Source: Brevundimonas aurantiaca (GTDB lineage Bacteria; Pseudomonadota; Alphaproteobacteria; Caulobacterales; Caulobacteraceae). From it: a stretch of DNA of 64,000 nucleotides. This document shows, one piece after another, positions 1 to 8,049 of the stretch. The position numbers were made by a program, and so were the translations under genes. Where the stretch lies: contig NZ_JACHOQ010000012.1 in NCBI RefSeq assembly GCF_014199955.1, positions 1 to 64,000 on the forward strand, in the 5' to 3' direction. The notes beneath the pieces are model-generated. The model was not told the DNA's origin. It made no database searches and was given only the letters and a program-made list of their open reading frames with translations. How positions within the stretch are numbered: the first letter of the stretch is position 1; each line of letters opens with the position of its first letter.

Positions 1-199
1 GCTCTTCCGTGAACCGTGATCGCTTCATTCTGTCCGTCCTTTCGAGGGGCGGACTCTAGCTATTCCTGGAGGAGTTTCAGGGGGTCACGTCAGCCCGCAT
101 TGCAACGCCCATACTCAGCAGCGCTGGTACAGGGTTTACGGTGAAGCCCAAAAAGTCGGGGAGGTCCCCCACACGCCTGATCCCGATCACTTTCGACAG

Positions 200-889
200 G
201 TGCTACTGGGCATCGCCGACCGCGAGCAACGCGCATCGCTCGAAGCCTACACCAACAAGTTGCTCGGGCACGTACCGGAGTACGAGCGAAGTAACCAAGG
301 CCACTACGTATCCAGCCACGTGGTCAACCTACATTTGTCGCAATGCTACATTTGCGGCGGATCAGCCATCTGGCTCCGCGACCGAATGGTTTGGCCGATG
401 CAGAAGTTCGATGTCCAACCGAACGCCGACCTCCCCGATCACATCAAGGCAGATGTTGCAGAGGCTGCAGCAATTGCGGCTGTGTCGCCGAGGGGAGCTG
501 CTGCGCTTCTCCGCCTAGCTATAGAGCGCCTGTGCATTCACCTCGGCAAGAACGGTAAGATAGATGCCATGATTGGTCAGCTCGTTACGGACGGCCTAAA
601 CGTGCGGGTAAAGCAAGCGCTGGACGTGGTTAGGGTCACGGGAAACGACGCGGTTCATCCTGGCACCATAAGCTTCGGCGACGACCCCGCTACGGTGACG
701 ACCCTCTTCAAAATGGTGAACCTGATCGCTGAGAAAATGATTTCCGAGCCTAAGCATGTCGAGGAAGCGTTCGCTGCCCTACCACCCGAGAAACTGAAAT
801 GGATTGAAGAACGCGATAAGGGTGCACTGCGCAAACAGCAGCAGTTCGCCACACCCTCGACCGCAAACGATGAGAAATCCGATGGCTGA
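200..889 (+). CDS. DUF4145 domain-containing protein, 5' end uncertain
   Basis: Probable DUF4145 protein; the biochemical role of this family is not established, although members are often found in defence or accessory regions. The residues HLSQCYICGGSAIWL followed by a hydrophobic turn, and the later ALLRLAIERLC and NDAVHPG motifs, fit the family. The GTG at 200 is the only standard start in this frame, but the frame stays open upstream to a TGA at 17. It encodes SPHCNAHTQQRWY from about 92, which resembles the usual N-terminal CPHC...Q.W segment of the family with the first Cys replaced by Ser. No ATG, GTG or TTG lies in frame between 20 and 199; ATT at 62 is the only near-start and has no Shine-Dalgarno at the right distance. 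The gene may therefore be damaged, or begin at a rare codon. GC is visibly lower than in the core genes. Confidence 0.7.
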   Translation: MLLGIADREQRASLEAYTNKLLGHVPEYERSNQGHYVSSHVVNLHLSQCYICGGSAIWLRDRMVWPMQKFDVQPNADLPDHIKADVAEAAAIAAVSPRGAAALLRLAIERLCIHLGKNGKIDAMIGQLVTDGLNVRVKQALDVVRVTGNDAVHPGTISFGDDPATVTTLFKMVNLIAEKMISEPKHVEEAFAALPPEKLKWIEERDKGALRKQQQFATPSTANDEKSDG

Positions 890-1268
890 TGGGAGAACCA
901 GCAAGAATATATAGAGAGACGCTCCGTACCACTGCACAGGGCGTGCGCGAAGCGCACGCGGATAGCGAGATCGGAGGCTATGTCTGACGCGCTCCTCTGA
1001 ATCGAATGGGTCCGTTTATGGACGACAAGCGCGAAGCTCTGCGATCCGCTGTCAGCAGAGTGTCGTTCGCCGTTCCAATGGCAGTGCCAAAGCCCTCTGG
1101 ACAGATAGCGGACGATGAAGAGAGCCGCCTACGCTACCGCTAGGATCGCGCCAAACATGAGCCTCGCGGGGGTTCGCATTGGCTGTCCGCGTCACAAGCC
1201 TAGGGCCGCTTTCCACCCCAGCCGACACCCATCCGGCCCGCTCCCCGTCAAAGCCCACTCTCGCCCGC
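890..1268. other. gene-free stretch after the DUF4145 gene
   Basis: No convincing coding region is visible; the short reading frames are compositional. The stretch holds one perfect hairpin at 941-959 (GCGTGCGC, GAA loop, GCGCACGC) with no T-tract, so it is not a classical terminator although it lies about 50 bases after the preceding stop. The composition shifts back from the lower-GC left edge to the GC-rich core here, which suggests a boundary of an accessory segment. No integrase, repeat or tRNA marks that boundary. Confidence 0.4.
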
Positions 1269-1454
1269 TCACCCCCGGTGGTGCAGCCGTTTCCAGATCC
1301 TGTAGGCGACGATGGGGGCGAAGCCGCAGATCAGGGCGGCGATCAGGACCGTCCAGAAGCCGCCCTCCAGCCAGAAGCGCCCGGCCAGGGCGCCGGCGCC
1401 GGCCGCCAGGGCCGGGCCCAGCCAGGGCAGCCAGGTCGGCGGCCGCATCTTCAT
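1269..1454 (-). CDS. small two-helix membrane protein downstream of hppD
   Basis: A 61-residue hypothetical protein. Two hydrophobic stretches are visible, around residues 10-25 (LGPALAAGAGALAGRFW) and 31-53 (FWTVLIAALICGFAPIVAYRIW), ending in a basic tail (KRLHHRG), so it is probably a small inner-membrane protein. Its ATG directly abuts the TGA of hppD (TGA then ATG with no gap), which implies translational coupling in a two-gene transcript. No family is recognised. The start could also be the second Met two codons later. The function is unknown; the coupling is the main reason for believing it is real. Confidence 0.6.
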   Translation of the reverse strand: MKMRPPTWLPWLGPALAAGAGALAGRFWLEGGFWTVLIAALICGFAPIVAYRIWKRLHHRG

Positions 1455-2576
1455 TCAGGCGTCGACCTTGATGACGCCGCGACGGATCTGGTCCAGCTCG
1501 ATCGAGTCGAACAGGGCCTGGAAATTGCCGTTGCCGAAGCCTTCGTTGCCCTTGCGCTGGATGATCTCGAAGAAGATCGGGCCGAAGGTGTCCTGGGTGA
1601 AGATCTGCAGCAGCAGGCCCTCCTCGTCCGAGCCGTCGATCAGGATGCGGTTCTTGCGCATCCGCTCCACGTCCTCGCCGTGGTTGGGCAGGCGTTTGTC
1701 GATCAGTTCGAAATAGGTCTCGATCGTGTCCTGGAAGTCCACGCCGCGGGCGCGCATGGCCTCGACCGTCTCGAAGATGTTCTCGGTGGTCAGGGCGATG
1801 TGCTGAATGCCTTCGCCGTTGTAGCGGCGGATGAACTCCTCGATCTGGGAGTTTTCGTCCTGGCTCTCGTTCAGCGGGATGCGGATGGCGCGGTCGGGCG
1901 CGATCATGGCCTGGGAGAAGAGGCCGGTCGCCTTGCCCTTGATGTCGAAATACTTCTGTTCCTCGAAGTTGAAGACCGAATTGTAGAAGCCCGACCAGGT
2001 GCGCATCTGACCGCGACGGACGTTGTGGGTCAGGTGGTCCAGGACCTCCAGGCCGACGTTGTTCTTGCGCTCGGCCTCTTCCCAGCCCTCGATCTCGTCC
2101 CAGGCGTCATACAGGGAGCCGGCGTCGCCGTACTGGTCGATGACGTACAGCAGCGAGCCGCCGATGCCTTGCAGGATGTAGGGATAGTCGCCCAGGGCGC
2201 CGCCGTCGGCATCCGTCGCGGCCACGGCGCCGCGCTGGAGCGCCCCCTCATAGGCGGCCTTGGCGTCATTGGTGCGGAAGGCCATGCCGTTGGCCGAGGG
2301 GCCGTGATCCCTGGCGAAGTCCGCCGCCTGGCCCTTTGGCGAGCGGTGGACCAAGAAGGAGATGTCGCCCTGTTTCAGGCGCACCACGTCGGTCTTGGGG
2401 TTCACATGGGTCTGGGTGAAGCCCATCATCTCCAGCCGCGCGATCATCGCCTGGGGCTCAGGGCCGGTGAATTCGACGAATTCGAAACCGTCGACGCCCA
2501 GGGGATTTTCCCGGTCGATCTGTTCAGCCGTCGGCTGATGAGGGGCCTGGCTGGGGTTGGGGGTCATGTCGTTCAT
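1455..2576 (-). CDS. hppD: 4-hydroxyphenylpyruvate dioxygenase
   Basis: Cytosolic non-haem Fe(II) enzyme that converts 4-hydroxyphenylpyruvate to homogentisate in tyrosine catabolism. At 373 residues it has the normal length for bacterial HPPD. It contains two vicinal-oxygen-chelate halves, with the iron ligands visible in the C-terminal half: His181 in VLDHLTHNV, His259 in IQHIALTT and Glu337 in FFEIIQR. The C-terminal helix with GNGNFQALFDSIE that closes the active site is also present. ATG at 2576 gives the natural N-terminus; a second Met at codon 4 is possible. The next gene in the pathway (homogentisate dioxygenase) is not in the neighbourhood; the only downstream partner is the abutting small membrane protein. 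Confidence 0.97.
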   Translation of the reverse strand: MNDMTPNPSQAPHQPTAEQIDRENPLGVDGFEFVEFTGPEPQAMIARLEMMGFTQTHVNPKTDVVRLKQGDISFLVHRSPKGQAADFARDHGPSANGMAFRTNDAKAAYEGALQRGAVAATDADGGALGDYPYILQGIGGSLLYVIDQYGDAGSLYDAWDEIEGWEEAERKNNVGLEVLDHLTHNVRRGQMRTWSGFYNSVFNFEEQKYFDIKGKATGLFSQAMIAPDRAIRIPLNESQDENSQIEEFIRRYNGEGIQHIALTTENIFETVEAMRARGVDFQDTIETYFELIDKRLPNHGEDVERMRKNRILIDGSDEEGLLLQIFTQDTFGPIFFEIIQRKGNEGFGNGNFQALFDSIELDQIRRGVIKVDA

Positions 2577-2718
2577 GGCGCGTCTCCCGCGTAGCGTTCT
2601 GAGGCGGGCTTAACCGATAGGGGCCGCCGATTGGCGCGGAACCTAGTCGCGGATGACGACAGAGCCAAGGCAGACCCACGGGGTCGTGATGAACGGCGGC
2701 TCCGCCCTCTTCATGCGA

Positions 2719-3828
2719 TCAGCGCAGGACGGGTTCGGGATCGACCAGCCGGACATCGTGCATCTGGTCCAGATAGGCCTCGTAGTAGCCCTTGTGCGAG
2801 GCCCCCACGATGGTCAGCATCCGCGTGCCCGGATAGCGGCCCAGAACATCGCGCATATTGGCGACCATGCGCAGGTTTCGCGTTTCCCAATAGCCGAGGT
2901 AGCGGCGGCCGAAGGCCTGCGGCGACGGCTCGACCAGGGTGGCGCCGAAGTCGGACTGATAGATCAGGGGCGGCGTCGTCGGCGCATTATAGACGCGGTA
3001 CATGCGCAGCACGCCGTCGGGCTGATCGAGGGCGGCGCCCAGTTCCGCATCCTGCGTTCGTCGGGTTTGGCTAGCGGGATTATTCCACGCGCCCATGATC
3101 GCGTCGGCATAGGCTTTCTTCTCGATGGGATCGGTCGGATCGGGCGTGTCGGCGGAGTGGTCGTCGACGCTCCACAGCCGCTCCAGCCCCAGCCTCGCGG
3201 CCAGGGGCGCGGAGATCAGATAGGTCTCATTGGCTCGGTCCTTGATCCGGTTCAGCACGGCGACCAAGGCGTCGTTCAGACCGTCCCCGGCGGTGCGGTC
3301 CTGGGCGGGCAGGCGAAGCCATTGGACCAGGGCCGATCCCCGCTCGCCGGCCGCCAGGAAGACCGCCGCCAGATGACGCCGCTGGGCCGGCGTGGGGTGT
3401 GCGGGCCACTCGGCCAGCAGCCGCTCGGCCTCGGCGTTGGCGGCTGGCACGTCCAGACCGGTCGCCAGGGCGGCGGGGGCGGGATCCCAGCAATAGGTTT
3501 CGACCGTCTCGGCATAGCGCGACGGATAGCGACGCAGGCTGTCGCATTGCAGGCCCGATAGATCCTCGGTCGCGATGGCGGTCGGCTTCCAGGCCGCCAA
3601 CCGATCCAGTAGCGGCGATAGGCTTTCGACCTTGAAGCCGTCGCCCATGTTCGACAAGTGCGGCGTGCCTAGCACCAAGACCTCGTTCAGCGCGCCGGCG
3701 GGCGGTCCCTTCAGCTGATCGGGATGGAAGGACTGGCGGTAGTCCTGGGCGGCGGCGGGCAGGGCGGCGGCCAGCAGCGCGCCGGCGGCGACGAACAAGA
3801 TGCGGGAGAAACGAAGAGGCAAAGCCAT
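2719..3828 (-). CDS. DUF5694 family exported protein
   Basis: Exported protein of about 369 residues. The chosen ATG at 3828 starts a clean signal peptide (MALPLRFSRILF, a hydrophobic core, then ALPAAAQD), whereas the upstream in-frame GTG at 3888 would bury it. The mature part begins with VLVLGTPHLSNMGD, and near the C-terminus has MLTIVGASHKGYYEAYLDQM. These two blocks are typical of DUF5694, a group with a TraB/GumN-like look, where paired His/Gly motifs sit at the two ends of the domain. No reaction is established. It is probably periplasmic. It is transcribed towards hppD with a gap of 142 bases, so co-transcription is possible but not shown. Confidence 0.75.
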   Translation of the reverse strand: MALPLRFSRILFVAAGALLAAALPAAAQDYRQSFHPDQLKGPPAGALNEVLVLGTPHLSNMGDGFKVESLSPLLDRLAAWKPTAIATEDLSGLQCDSLRRYPSRYAETVETYCWDPAPAALATGLDVPAANAEAERLLAEWPAHPTPAQRRHLAAVFLAAGERGSALVQWLRLPAQDRTAGDGLNDALVAVLNRIKDRANETYLISAPLAARLGLERLWSVDDHSADTPDPTDPIEKKAYADAIMGAWNNPASQTRRTQDAELGAALDQPDGVLRMYRVYNAPTTPPLIYQSDFGATLVEPSPQAFGRRYLGYWETRNLRMVANMRDVLGRYPGTRMLTIVGASHKGYYEAYLDQMHDVRLVDPEPVLR

Positions 3829-3858
3829 GACGCGCCGTGAAAGGAATTTGAGAAAGAT

Positions 3859-3871
3859 CGACCGTCGGTCG
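3859..3871. promoter_or_regulatory. 13-bp palindrome, possible TetR-type operator
   Basis: CGACCG-T-CGGTCG is a perfect palindrome lying 31-43 bases upstream of the DUF5694 start, inside the longer run ACCGTCGGTCGGTC. Operators of many TetR-family repressors contain this ACCGAC/GGTCGGT type of repeat. No TetR gene is in the window, so the regulator, if there is one, is elsewhere. Confidence 0.25.
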
Positions 3872-3962
3872 GTCACGCCACCTTCCACGGATCGCCGCCC
3901 AGACGCCCGTTAATTCTTGGACATCTAAGGTTACGCTTGCAGCGCTGGAACCACTCCCGGCC

Positions 3963-4598
3963 TCAGCCCGGCAGCCAGCGGGTCGCCCACTCGGCGCCCA
4001 TCAATAGGCCGGTTCCCACCGCGCCCAAAATCGTCAGCCAGGCCGTCGTCACCGCCGCCCCGGCGATCACGAACAGGCCGTCGCGCTGGATCAGGCCGAC
4101 CGACAGCAGGGCCAGGGCCACGGAGGGGACGGTGTTGGTCAGGGGCAGGACGATGGTGGCCGTAGCCAGGATCATGAAGATCGCCGCCAGCTTCTCGCCC
4201 GGTCCGTCGGCGAAACGCCGCAAGCGGGGGCGCGACAGCCGGTCGATCCAGCCCAGTTTCGACTCGGCGAAATCGGCCATGGCCTTCAGCCAGGAGCCCT
4301 TGGCGCGCAGCTTCAGGAACCAGCGCGGCAGCCAGGGCTCTTCGCGCCCGACCAGCATCTGTGCGGCCAATAGAATGACGATGACGCCCACGACCTGGGG
4401 CACGCCGTACAGGCCCGGCACCAGGCAGGGGATGGACAGCAGCAGGATCAAAAGGCCGTAGGCCCGCTCGTCCAGCCGGTCGCGGACCTCGTCAAGGGTC
4501 AGGCCGGCGTCGCCGCCCTCGTCGGACAGGCGACGCAGCAGACGGGTGATGTCGTGGCTGACGTCGTCAGCCTGGGGGGATGGGCGGGGCGCGGTCAT
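3963..4598 (-). CDS. ExoD-family exopolysaccharide synthesis membrane protein
   Basis: A 211-residue integral membrane protein of the ExoD family, named for a Sinorhizobium exopolysaccharide locus; the precise function is not known. The N-terminal third is soluble and rich in Asp and Arg (LRRLSDEGG, LTLDEVRDRLDERA). It is followed by the family signature of hydrophobic helices: GLLILLLSIPCLVPGLYGVP around residues 50-68, VGVIVILLAAQML, then two or three helices after residue 135 (AIFMILATATIVLPLTNTVP). The length is normal. It is divergent from the YqaA-type gene, with 106 bases between the starts. No polysaccharide operon adjoins it. Confidence 0.85.
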   Translation of the reverse strand: MTAPRPSPQADDVSHDITRLLRRLSDEGGDAGLTLDEVRDRLDERAYGLLILLLSIPCLVPGLYGVPQVVGVIVILLAAQMLVGREEPWLPRWFLKLRAKGSWLKAMADFAESKLGWIDRLSRPRLRRFADGPGEKLAAIFMILATATIVLPLTNTVPSVALALLSVGLIQRDGLFVIAGAAVTTAWLTILGAVGTGLLMGAEWATRWLPG

Positions 4599-4704
4599 CT
4601 GAGGGGCTTAAACCGCAACCGCTTCAGTCGCGAGCGTTGCGGTGTCGCAGCGGGTGACGGCGAGACCGGGTCTTGCTAGGGCGGGGCGGTTCGAGGAAAT
4701 CTCC

Positions 4705-5280
4705 ATGCTTCGCAGACTTTATGACGGCGTGTTCGACCTGGCGCGCCATCGCCACGCCACGCCGGCCCTGGCGGCGGTCTCCTTCGCCGAGAGTTCCTTC
4801 TTTCCCATTCCGCCCGACGTCATGCTGGCGCCGATGATCCTGGCCCGGCCGGAGCGGGCCTATGTCTACGCCGGGGTCTGCACGATCGCCTCGGTTCTGG
4901 GCGGGATGCTGGGCTACGCCATCGGCTATTTCCTGACCGACGTGGGCCTGGCGATCCTGCGGTTCCTGGGCCATGCCGACGGGCTAGATCATTTCCGCCA
5001 GTGGTTCGCCCAGTGGGGTCTGTGGGTCATATTGATCAAGGGGCTGACGCCGATCCCCTACAAGCTGGTGACCATCGCCTCGGGCCTGGCGGCCTTCAGC
5101 TTTCCGGTCTTCATGGCGGCGTCGGTCGTGACACGGGGCGGGCGGTTCTTCCTGGAGGCCTGGATTCTGAAACGCTGGGGCCAGGCCATGCTGGCCCAGG
5201 TGGAAAAGCGCCTGGCCCTGTGGTCGGGGACCGGCCTGGTTCTGCTGGTCGGCCTGATAATCGCGGTGAAGCTTCTGTAA
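4705..5280 (+). CDS. YqaA/DedA-type membrane protein (VTT domain)
   Basis: A 191-residue inner-membrane protein of the SNARE-associated/VTT group, YqaA branch. Relatives in the DedA superfamily act in membrane homeostasis and lipid flipping. ESSFFPIPPDVMLAPM at about residue 30 and GLTPIPYKLVTIASGLAAF near residue 110 are the two re-entrant motifs with the conserved prolines. The ATG at 4705 is chosen because a GAGGA ribosome site lies 7 bases upstream and the homologous N-terminus starts there; the upstream in-frame ATG at 4642 would add 21 unsupported residues. dsbB follows 39 bases later on the same strand. Confidence 0.85.
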   Translation: MLRRLYDGVFDLARHRHATPALAAVSFAESSFFPIPPDVMLAPMILARPERAYVYAGVCTIASVLGGMLGYAIGYFLTDVGLAILRFLGHADGLDHFRQWFAQWGLWVILIKGLTPIPYKLVTIASGLAAFSFPVFMAASVVTRGGRFFLEAWILKRWGQAMLAQVEKRLALWSGTGLVLLVGLIIAVKLL

Positions 5281-5319
5281 GTCGACGCGGAGACCGGACC
5301 GGAGTAAGACCGTTTCGCA

Positions 5320-5862
5320 ATGAGAAGCCTCTATCGCCTGTTGACCCGTTGGTGGACCGCCTTCGCCCTGGCCGCGTCGCTGGCCATGCTGGGCGCAGCC
5401 CATGGGTTCGAACGGTTCGCGGGCCTGGCGCCGTGCAACCTTTGTCTGAAACAGCGCGAGGTCTATTGGGGCGCCGTGGCCGTGGCGGCCGTGGCGACGG
5501 CCTGGACGGTGCTGAGCGGTGGCCGGCGCGGCACGCCCCGGATCGCCGCCTTCCTGCTGGGGGCCGTGTTTGCGACGGGCGCGATCACCGCCGTCTTCCA
5601 TATGGGCGGCGAATACAAGTGGTGGAGCCTGCCGGCGACCTGCGTCAGCAGCGGGTCGGTCGATCTGGAGAGCCTGACCGCCCTGGCCCTGGGCACGGGG
5701 CCGGCCCAGAGGGTGGCCATGTGCGATTCCGTGGCCTGGAGCTGGCTGGGCCTGTCGATGGCCGGTTGGAACGCCCTGATCTCCCTGGCGTTGGCCGGGT
5801 TCAGCCTGCTGGCGACCAAACGCCCCAAGGACGCCCGCGCCCCCCGCTTCGAAAGGGCCTGA
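5320..5862 (+). CDS. dsbB: disulfide bond formation protein DsbB family
   Basis: Inner-membrane quinone reductase that re-oxidises periplasmic thiol oxidases. The 180 residues contain four hydrophobic helices and the two redox pairs expected of the family: Cys39 and Cys42 in PCNLCLKQR in the first periplasmic loop, and Cys108 with Cys135 (VAMCDSV) in the second. The alphaproteobacterial form with KWWSLP before the third Cys is seen. The stop is 4 bases before coq7, so the two are probably one transcript; both depend on ubiquinone. No dsbA lies nearby. Confidence 0.88.
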   Translation: MRSLYRLLTRWWTAFALAASLAMLGAAHGFERFAGLAPCNLCLKQREVYWGAVAVAAVATAWTVLSGGRRGTPRIAAFLLGAVFATGAITAVFHMGGEYKWWSLPATCVSSGSVDLESLTALALGTGPAQRVAMCDSVAWSWLGLSMAGWNALISLALAGFSLLATKRPKDARAPRFERA

Positions 5863-5866
5863 TCCC

Positions 5867-6439
5867 ATGACCGACGCCGCCCCGCACACTCCTCTGCCCC
5901 GCCCGGGCCTGGGCGCGGACAGGGCGCGGATGGACGAAATCCTTCGCGTCGATCACGCCGGCGAATATGCGGCGGTCCTGATCTATCGCGCCCAGAAGGC
6001 CGTGTTCGAGGGGCGCAAGGCGCGCGGCGACATCGTGCGCGACCTCGGCGAAATGCAGGATCAGGAGGCGGTTCACCTGGCCCGGTTCGAGCGGCTGCTG
6101 AACGAGCGGCGCGTGCGGCCGACGGCCATGACCCCCCTTTGGCGGATCGCGGCTTCGGCGCTCGGCGCCGGTACGGCCCTGATCGGCGAAAAGGCGGCCC
6201 ACGCCTGCACCGAGGCGGTCGAGAGCGTGATCGAGAAACACTACGCCGATCAGATCGCCGAGATCGGCGACCGCGACCCGGCCCTGGCCGCCGAGCTGAA
6301 ACAGTTCCGCGACGAGGAGCTGGCCCACCACGACCACGCCGTCGAGCACGGCAGCCGCGAGGCGCCGGCCTATCGGCTGCTGAGCGGGGTGATCAAGGCG
6401 GGATGCCGCGCGGCGATCAAGATCAGCGAGAAGGTTTGA
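5867..6439 (+). CDS. coq7: COQ7-family demethoxyubiquinone hydroxylase
   Basis: Di-iron monooxygenase of late ubiquinone synthesis that hydroxylates the ring of demethoxyubiquinone. The 190-residue length is normal. The carboxylate-bridged iron ligands are visible as the repeated E...EXXH pattern: HAGEYAAV near residue 33, EMQDQEAVHL near 62-70, HACTEAVESVIEKHY in the middle, and DEELAHHDHAVEHG near the end. It is a peripheral membrane enzyme. The first residues (TDAAPHTPLPRPG) are poorly conserved linker. It is the second gene of a likely dsbB-coq7 operon and is followed by a palindromic repeat that may terminate it. Confidence 0.95.
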   Translation: MTDAAPHTPLPRPGLGADRARMDEILRVDHAGEYAAVLIYRAQKAVFEGRKARGDIVRDLGEMQDQEAVHLARFERLLNERRVRPTAMTPLWRIAASALGAGTALIGEKAAHACTEAVESVIEKHYADQIAEIGDRDPALAAELKQFRDEELAHHDHAVEHGSREAPAYRLLSGVIKAGCRAAIKISEKV

Positions 6440-6456
6440 TCCCGCGCCACCGTCAC

Positions 6457-6551
6457 CCTCGGGCTTGACCCGAGGGCCGGGTGGTCCGCCGCATTGCGCC
6501 AAAGGCGATGCACAGCCCGATCCACGCCCGGTCCTCGGGTCAAGCCCGAGG
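6457..6551. repeat. paired REP element (BIME-like), copy 1
   Basis: Two oppositely oriented copies of the 19-base palindrome: CCTCGGGCTTGACCCGAGG at 6457-6475 and its reverse complement at 6533-6551, about 57 bases apart. It lies between the convergent coq7 and thiolase genes. The spacer (with CCGCCGC, then CAGCCCGATCC.CGCCCGGT) resembles that of the copy at 63322-63417. Each palindrome folds as a 7-bp stem with a CTTGA loop. It could stabilise or end both transcripts. Confidence 0.85.
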
Positions 6552-6583
6552 ATGACGGATTTGGAATGGGGCGTGGCCGCCCC

Positions 6584-7786
6584 TCAATAGATCTCGAACA
6601 GTCCCGCCGCGCCCATGCCGCCGCCGACGCACATGGTGACGACGCCGTATTTGGCCCCGCGCCGCTTGCCCTCGATCAGGACGTGGCCGGTCATCCGGGC
6701 GCCCGACATGCCATAGGGGTGGCCGATGGAGATGGCGCCGCCCGAGACGTTCAGAAGCTCGTCGGGGATGCCCAGCTGGTCGCGGCAATAGAGAACCTGG
6801 ACGGCGAAGGCCTCGTTCAGCTCCCAGATGCCGATGTCGTCCACCGTCAGTCCGTGGCGCTTCAGCAGCTTGGGCACGGCGTAGACGGGGCCGATGCCCA
6901 TCTCGTCCGGCTCCACCCCCGCCACCGCCATGCCGCGATAGGCGCCGAGCGGCTGGAGATTGCGCTTCACCGCCTCGCCGGCCTCCATGACGACGCAGGC
7001 CGAGGCGCCGTCGGACAGCTGGGACGCATTGCCGGCGGTGATGTATTCGCCCTGCTGGATCGCCTCGCCGCTGCCGAAGACGGGTTTCAGCGCCTTCAAC
7101 CCTTCCAGAGTGGTTTCGGGCCGGTTGCCCTCGTCCTTGGACAGGGTCACCTCTTTCGAAGCGGTCTCGCCGGTCGCCTTGTCGGTGACCAGCATGGTGG
7201 TCGTCATGGGCACGATCTCGGCGTCCAGTCGGCCTTCCGCCTGGGCCGCCGCCGTGCGTTGCTGGGACTGAAGGGCGTATTCGTCCTGGCGGTCGCGACT
7301 GATGTTGTAGCGGCGGGCCACGACCTCGGCCGTCTCCAGCATCGACATATATATATGGGGCGCCAGCTTCAGCAGGGCCTCGTCCTTGCCGCGGTACAGG
7401 TTCATATACTGGTTCTGGACCAGGGAGATGCTCTCCAGGCCCCCGCCGACCGCCATCTTCTGCTGGTCGAAGATCACCTGTTTGGCCGCCGTGGCGATGG
7501 CCATCAGGCCCGAGGCGCATTGACGGTCCAGGCTCATGCCCGGAACCGAAGACGGCAGGCCGGCCGCCAAGGCGACCTGGCGGGCGACGTTTGTTCCGGT
7601 CGAACCCTGCTGCAGGGCCGCCCCCATGATCACGTCCTCGATCTCGGCCGGATCGACGCCGGCGCGCTGGACCGCGTGTTTGACGGCATGGGCGCCCAGC
7701 TGTTGGGCCTGGGTGTCGTTGAAGGCCCCGCGATAGGCCCGGCCTATCGGGGTGCGGGCGGTGGAGACGATGACGGCTTCGCGCAT
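6584..7786 (-). CDS. acetyl-CoA C-acyltransferase (thiolase)
   Basis: Thiolase of 400 residues that exchanges an acetyl unit between acyl-CoA and CoA, in either beta-oxidation or acetoacetyl-CoA metabolism. It has the nucleophilic Cys90 in [11 protein letters not shown], the NEAFAV block, His in [14 protein letters not shown], and the second catalytic Cys in [14 protein letters not shown]. The ATG at 7786 is preceded by a GGAAGGA ribosome site and matches the family N-terminus ([15 protein letters not shown]). The reading frame runs 53 codons further upstream, but that part is junk. It stands alone, unlike the second thiolase at 41260, so I do not assign fadA or phaA. A short AT-rich run, tatatat, sits inside the gene near 7350. 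Confidence 0.93.
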   Translation of the reverse strand: MREAVIVSTARTPIGRAYRGAFNDTQAQQLGAHAVKHAVQRAGVDPAEIEDVIMGAALQQGSTGTNVARQVALAAGLPSSVPGMSLDRQCASGLMAIATAAKQVIFDQQKMAVGGGLESISLVQNQYMNLYRGKDEALLKLAPHIYMSMLETAEVVARRYNISRDRQDEYALQSQQRTAAAQAEGRLDAEIVPMTTTMLVTDKATGETASKEVTLSKDEGNRPETTLEGLKALKPVFGSGEAIQQGEYITAGNASQLSDGASACVVMEAGEAVKRNLQPLGAYRGMAVAGVEPDEMGIGPVYAVPKLLKRHGLTVDDIGIWELNEAFAVQVLYCRDQLGIPDELLNVSGGAISIGHPYGMSGARMTGHVLIEGKRRGAKYGVVTMCVGGGMGAAGLFEIY

Positions 7787-8049
7787 GGAGGGTCCTTCCC
7801 GGTTTCGTTCGCCGCTTTGGAGGCGCGGCCGTGTTTCCTCATGGGCGGAACTTAGGCGCCTCCCCCTGCGGTAAGGCAAGCGGAGAGGCTCGCGGGGCCG
7901 TCGGCGCCCAGGTCTTTTGTGTTGAAACGGCGCCACAGTCGCCACATTGTTCGCAGATGCGAGGGAACCGCAGCCGCAGCCTGCCGTTCGGCTCCTGAAC
8001 GTCGGGCGGACAGCTCGGCTTCGGGCATTTTTTACAGAACGAGGAAGCT

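Noticed and set aside
1179..2594. 471-codon open frame antisense to hppD
   Set aside because: Low-complexity Asp/Gly/Val/Leu product without ribosome site, lying over a complete hppD.
7345..7365. AT-rich tatatat run as an origin or promoter
   Set aside because: It lies within the coding sequence of the thiolase (Tyr/Ile codons) and has no associated DnaA boxes or start.
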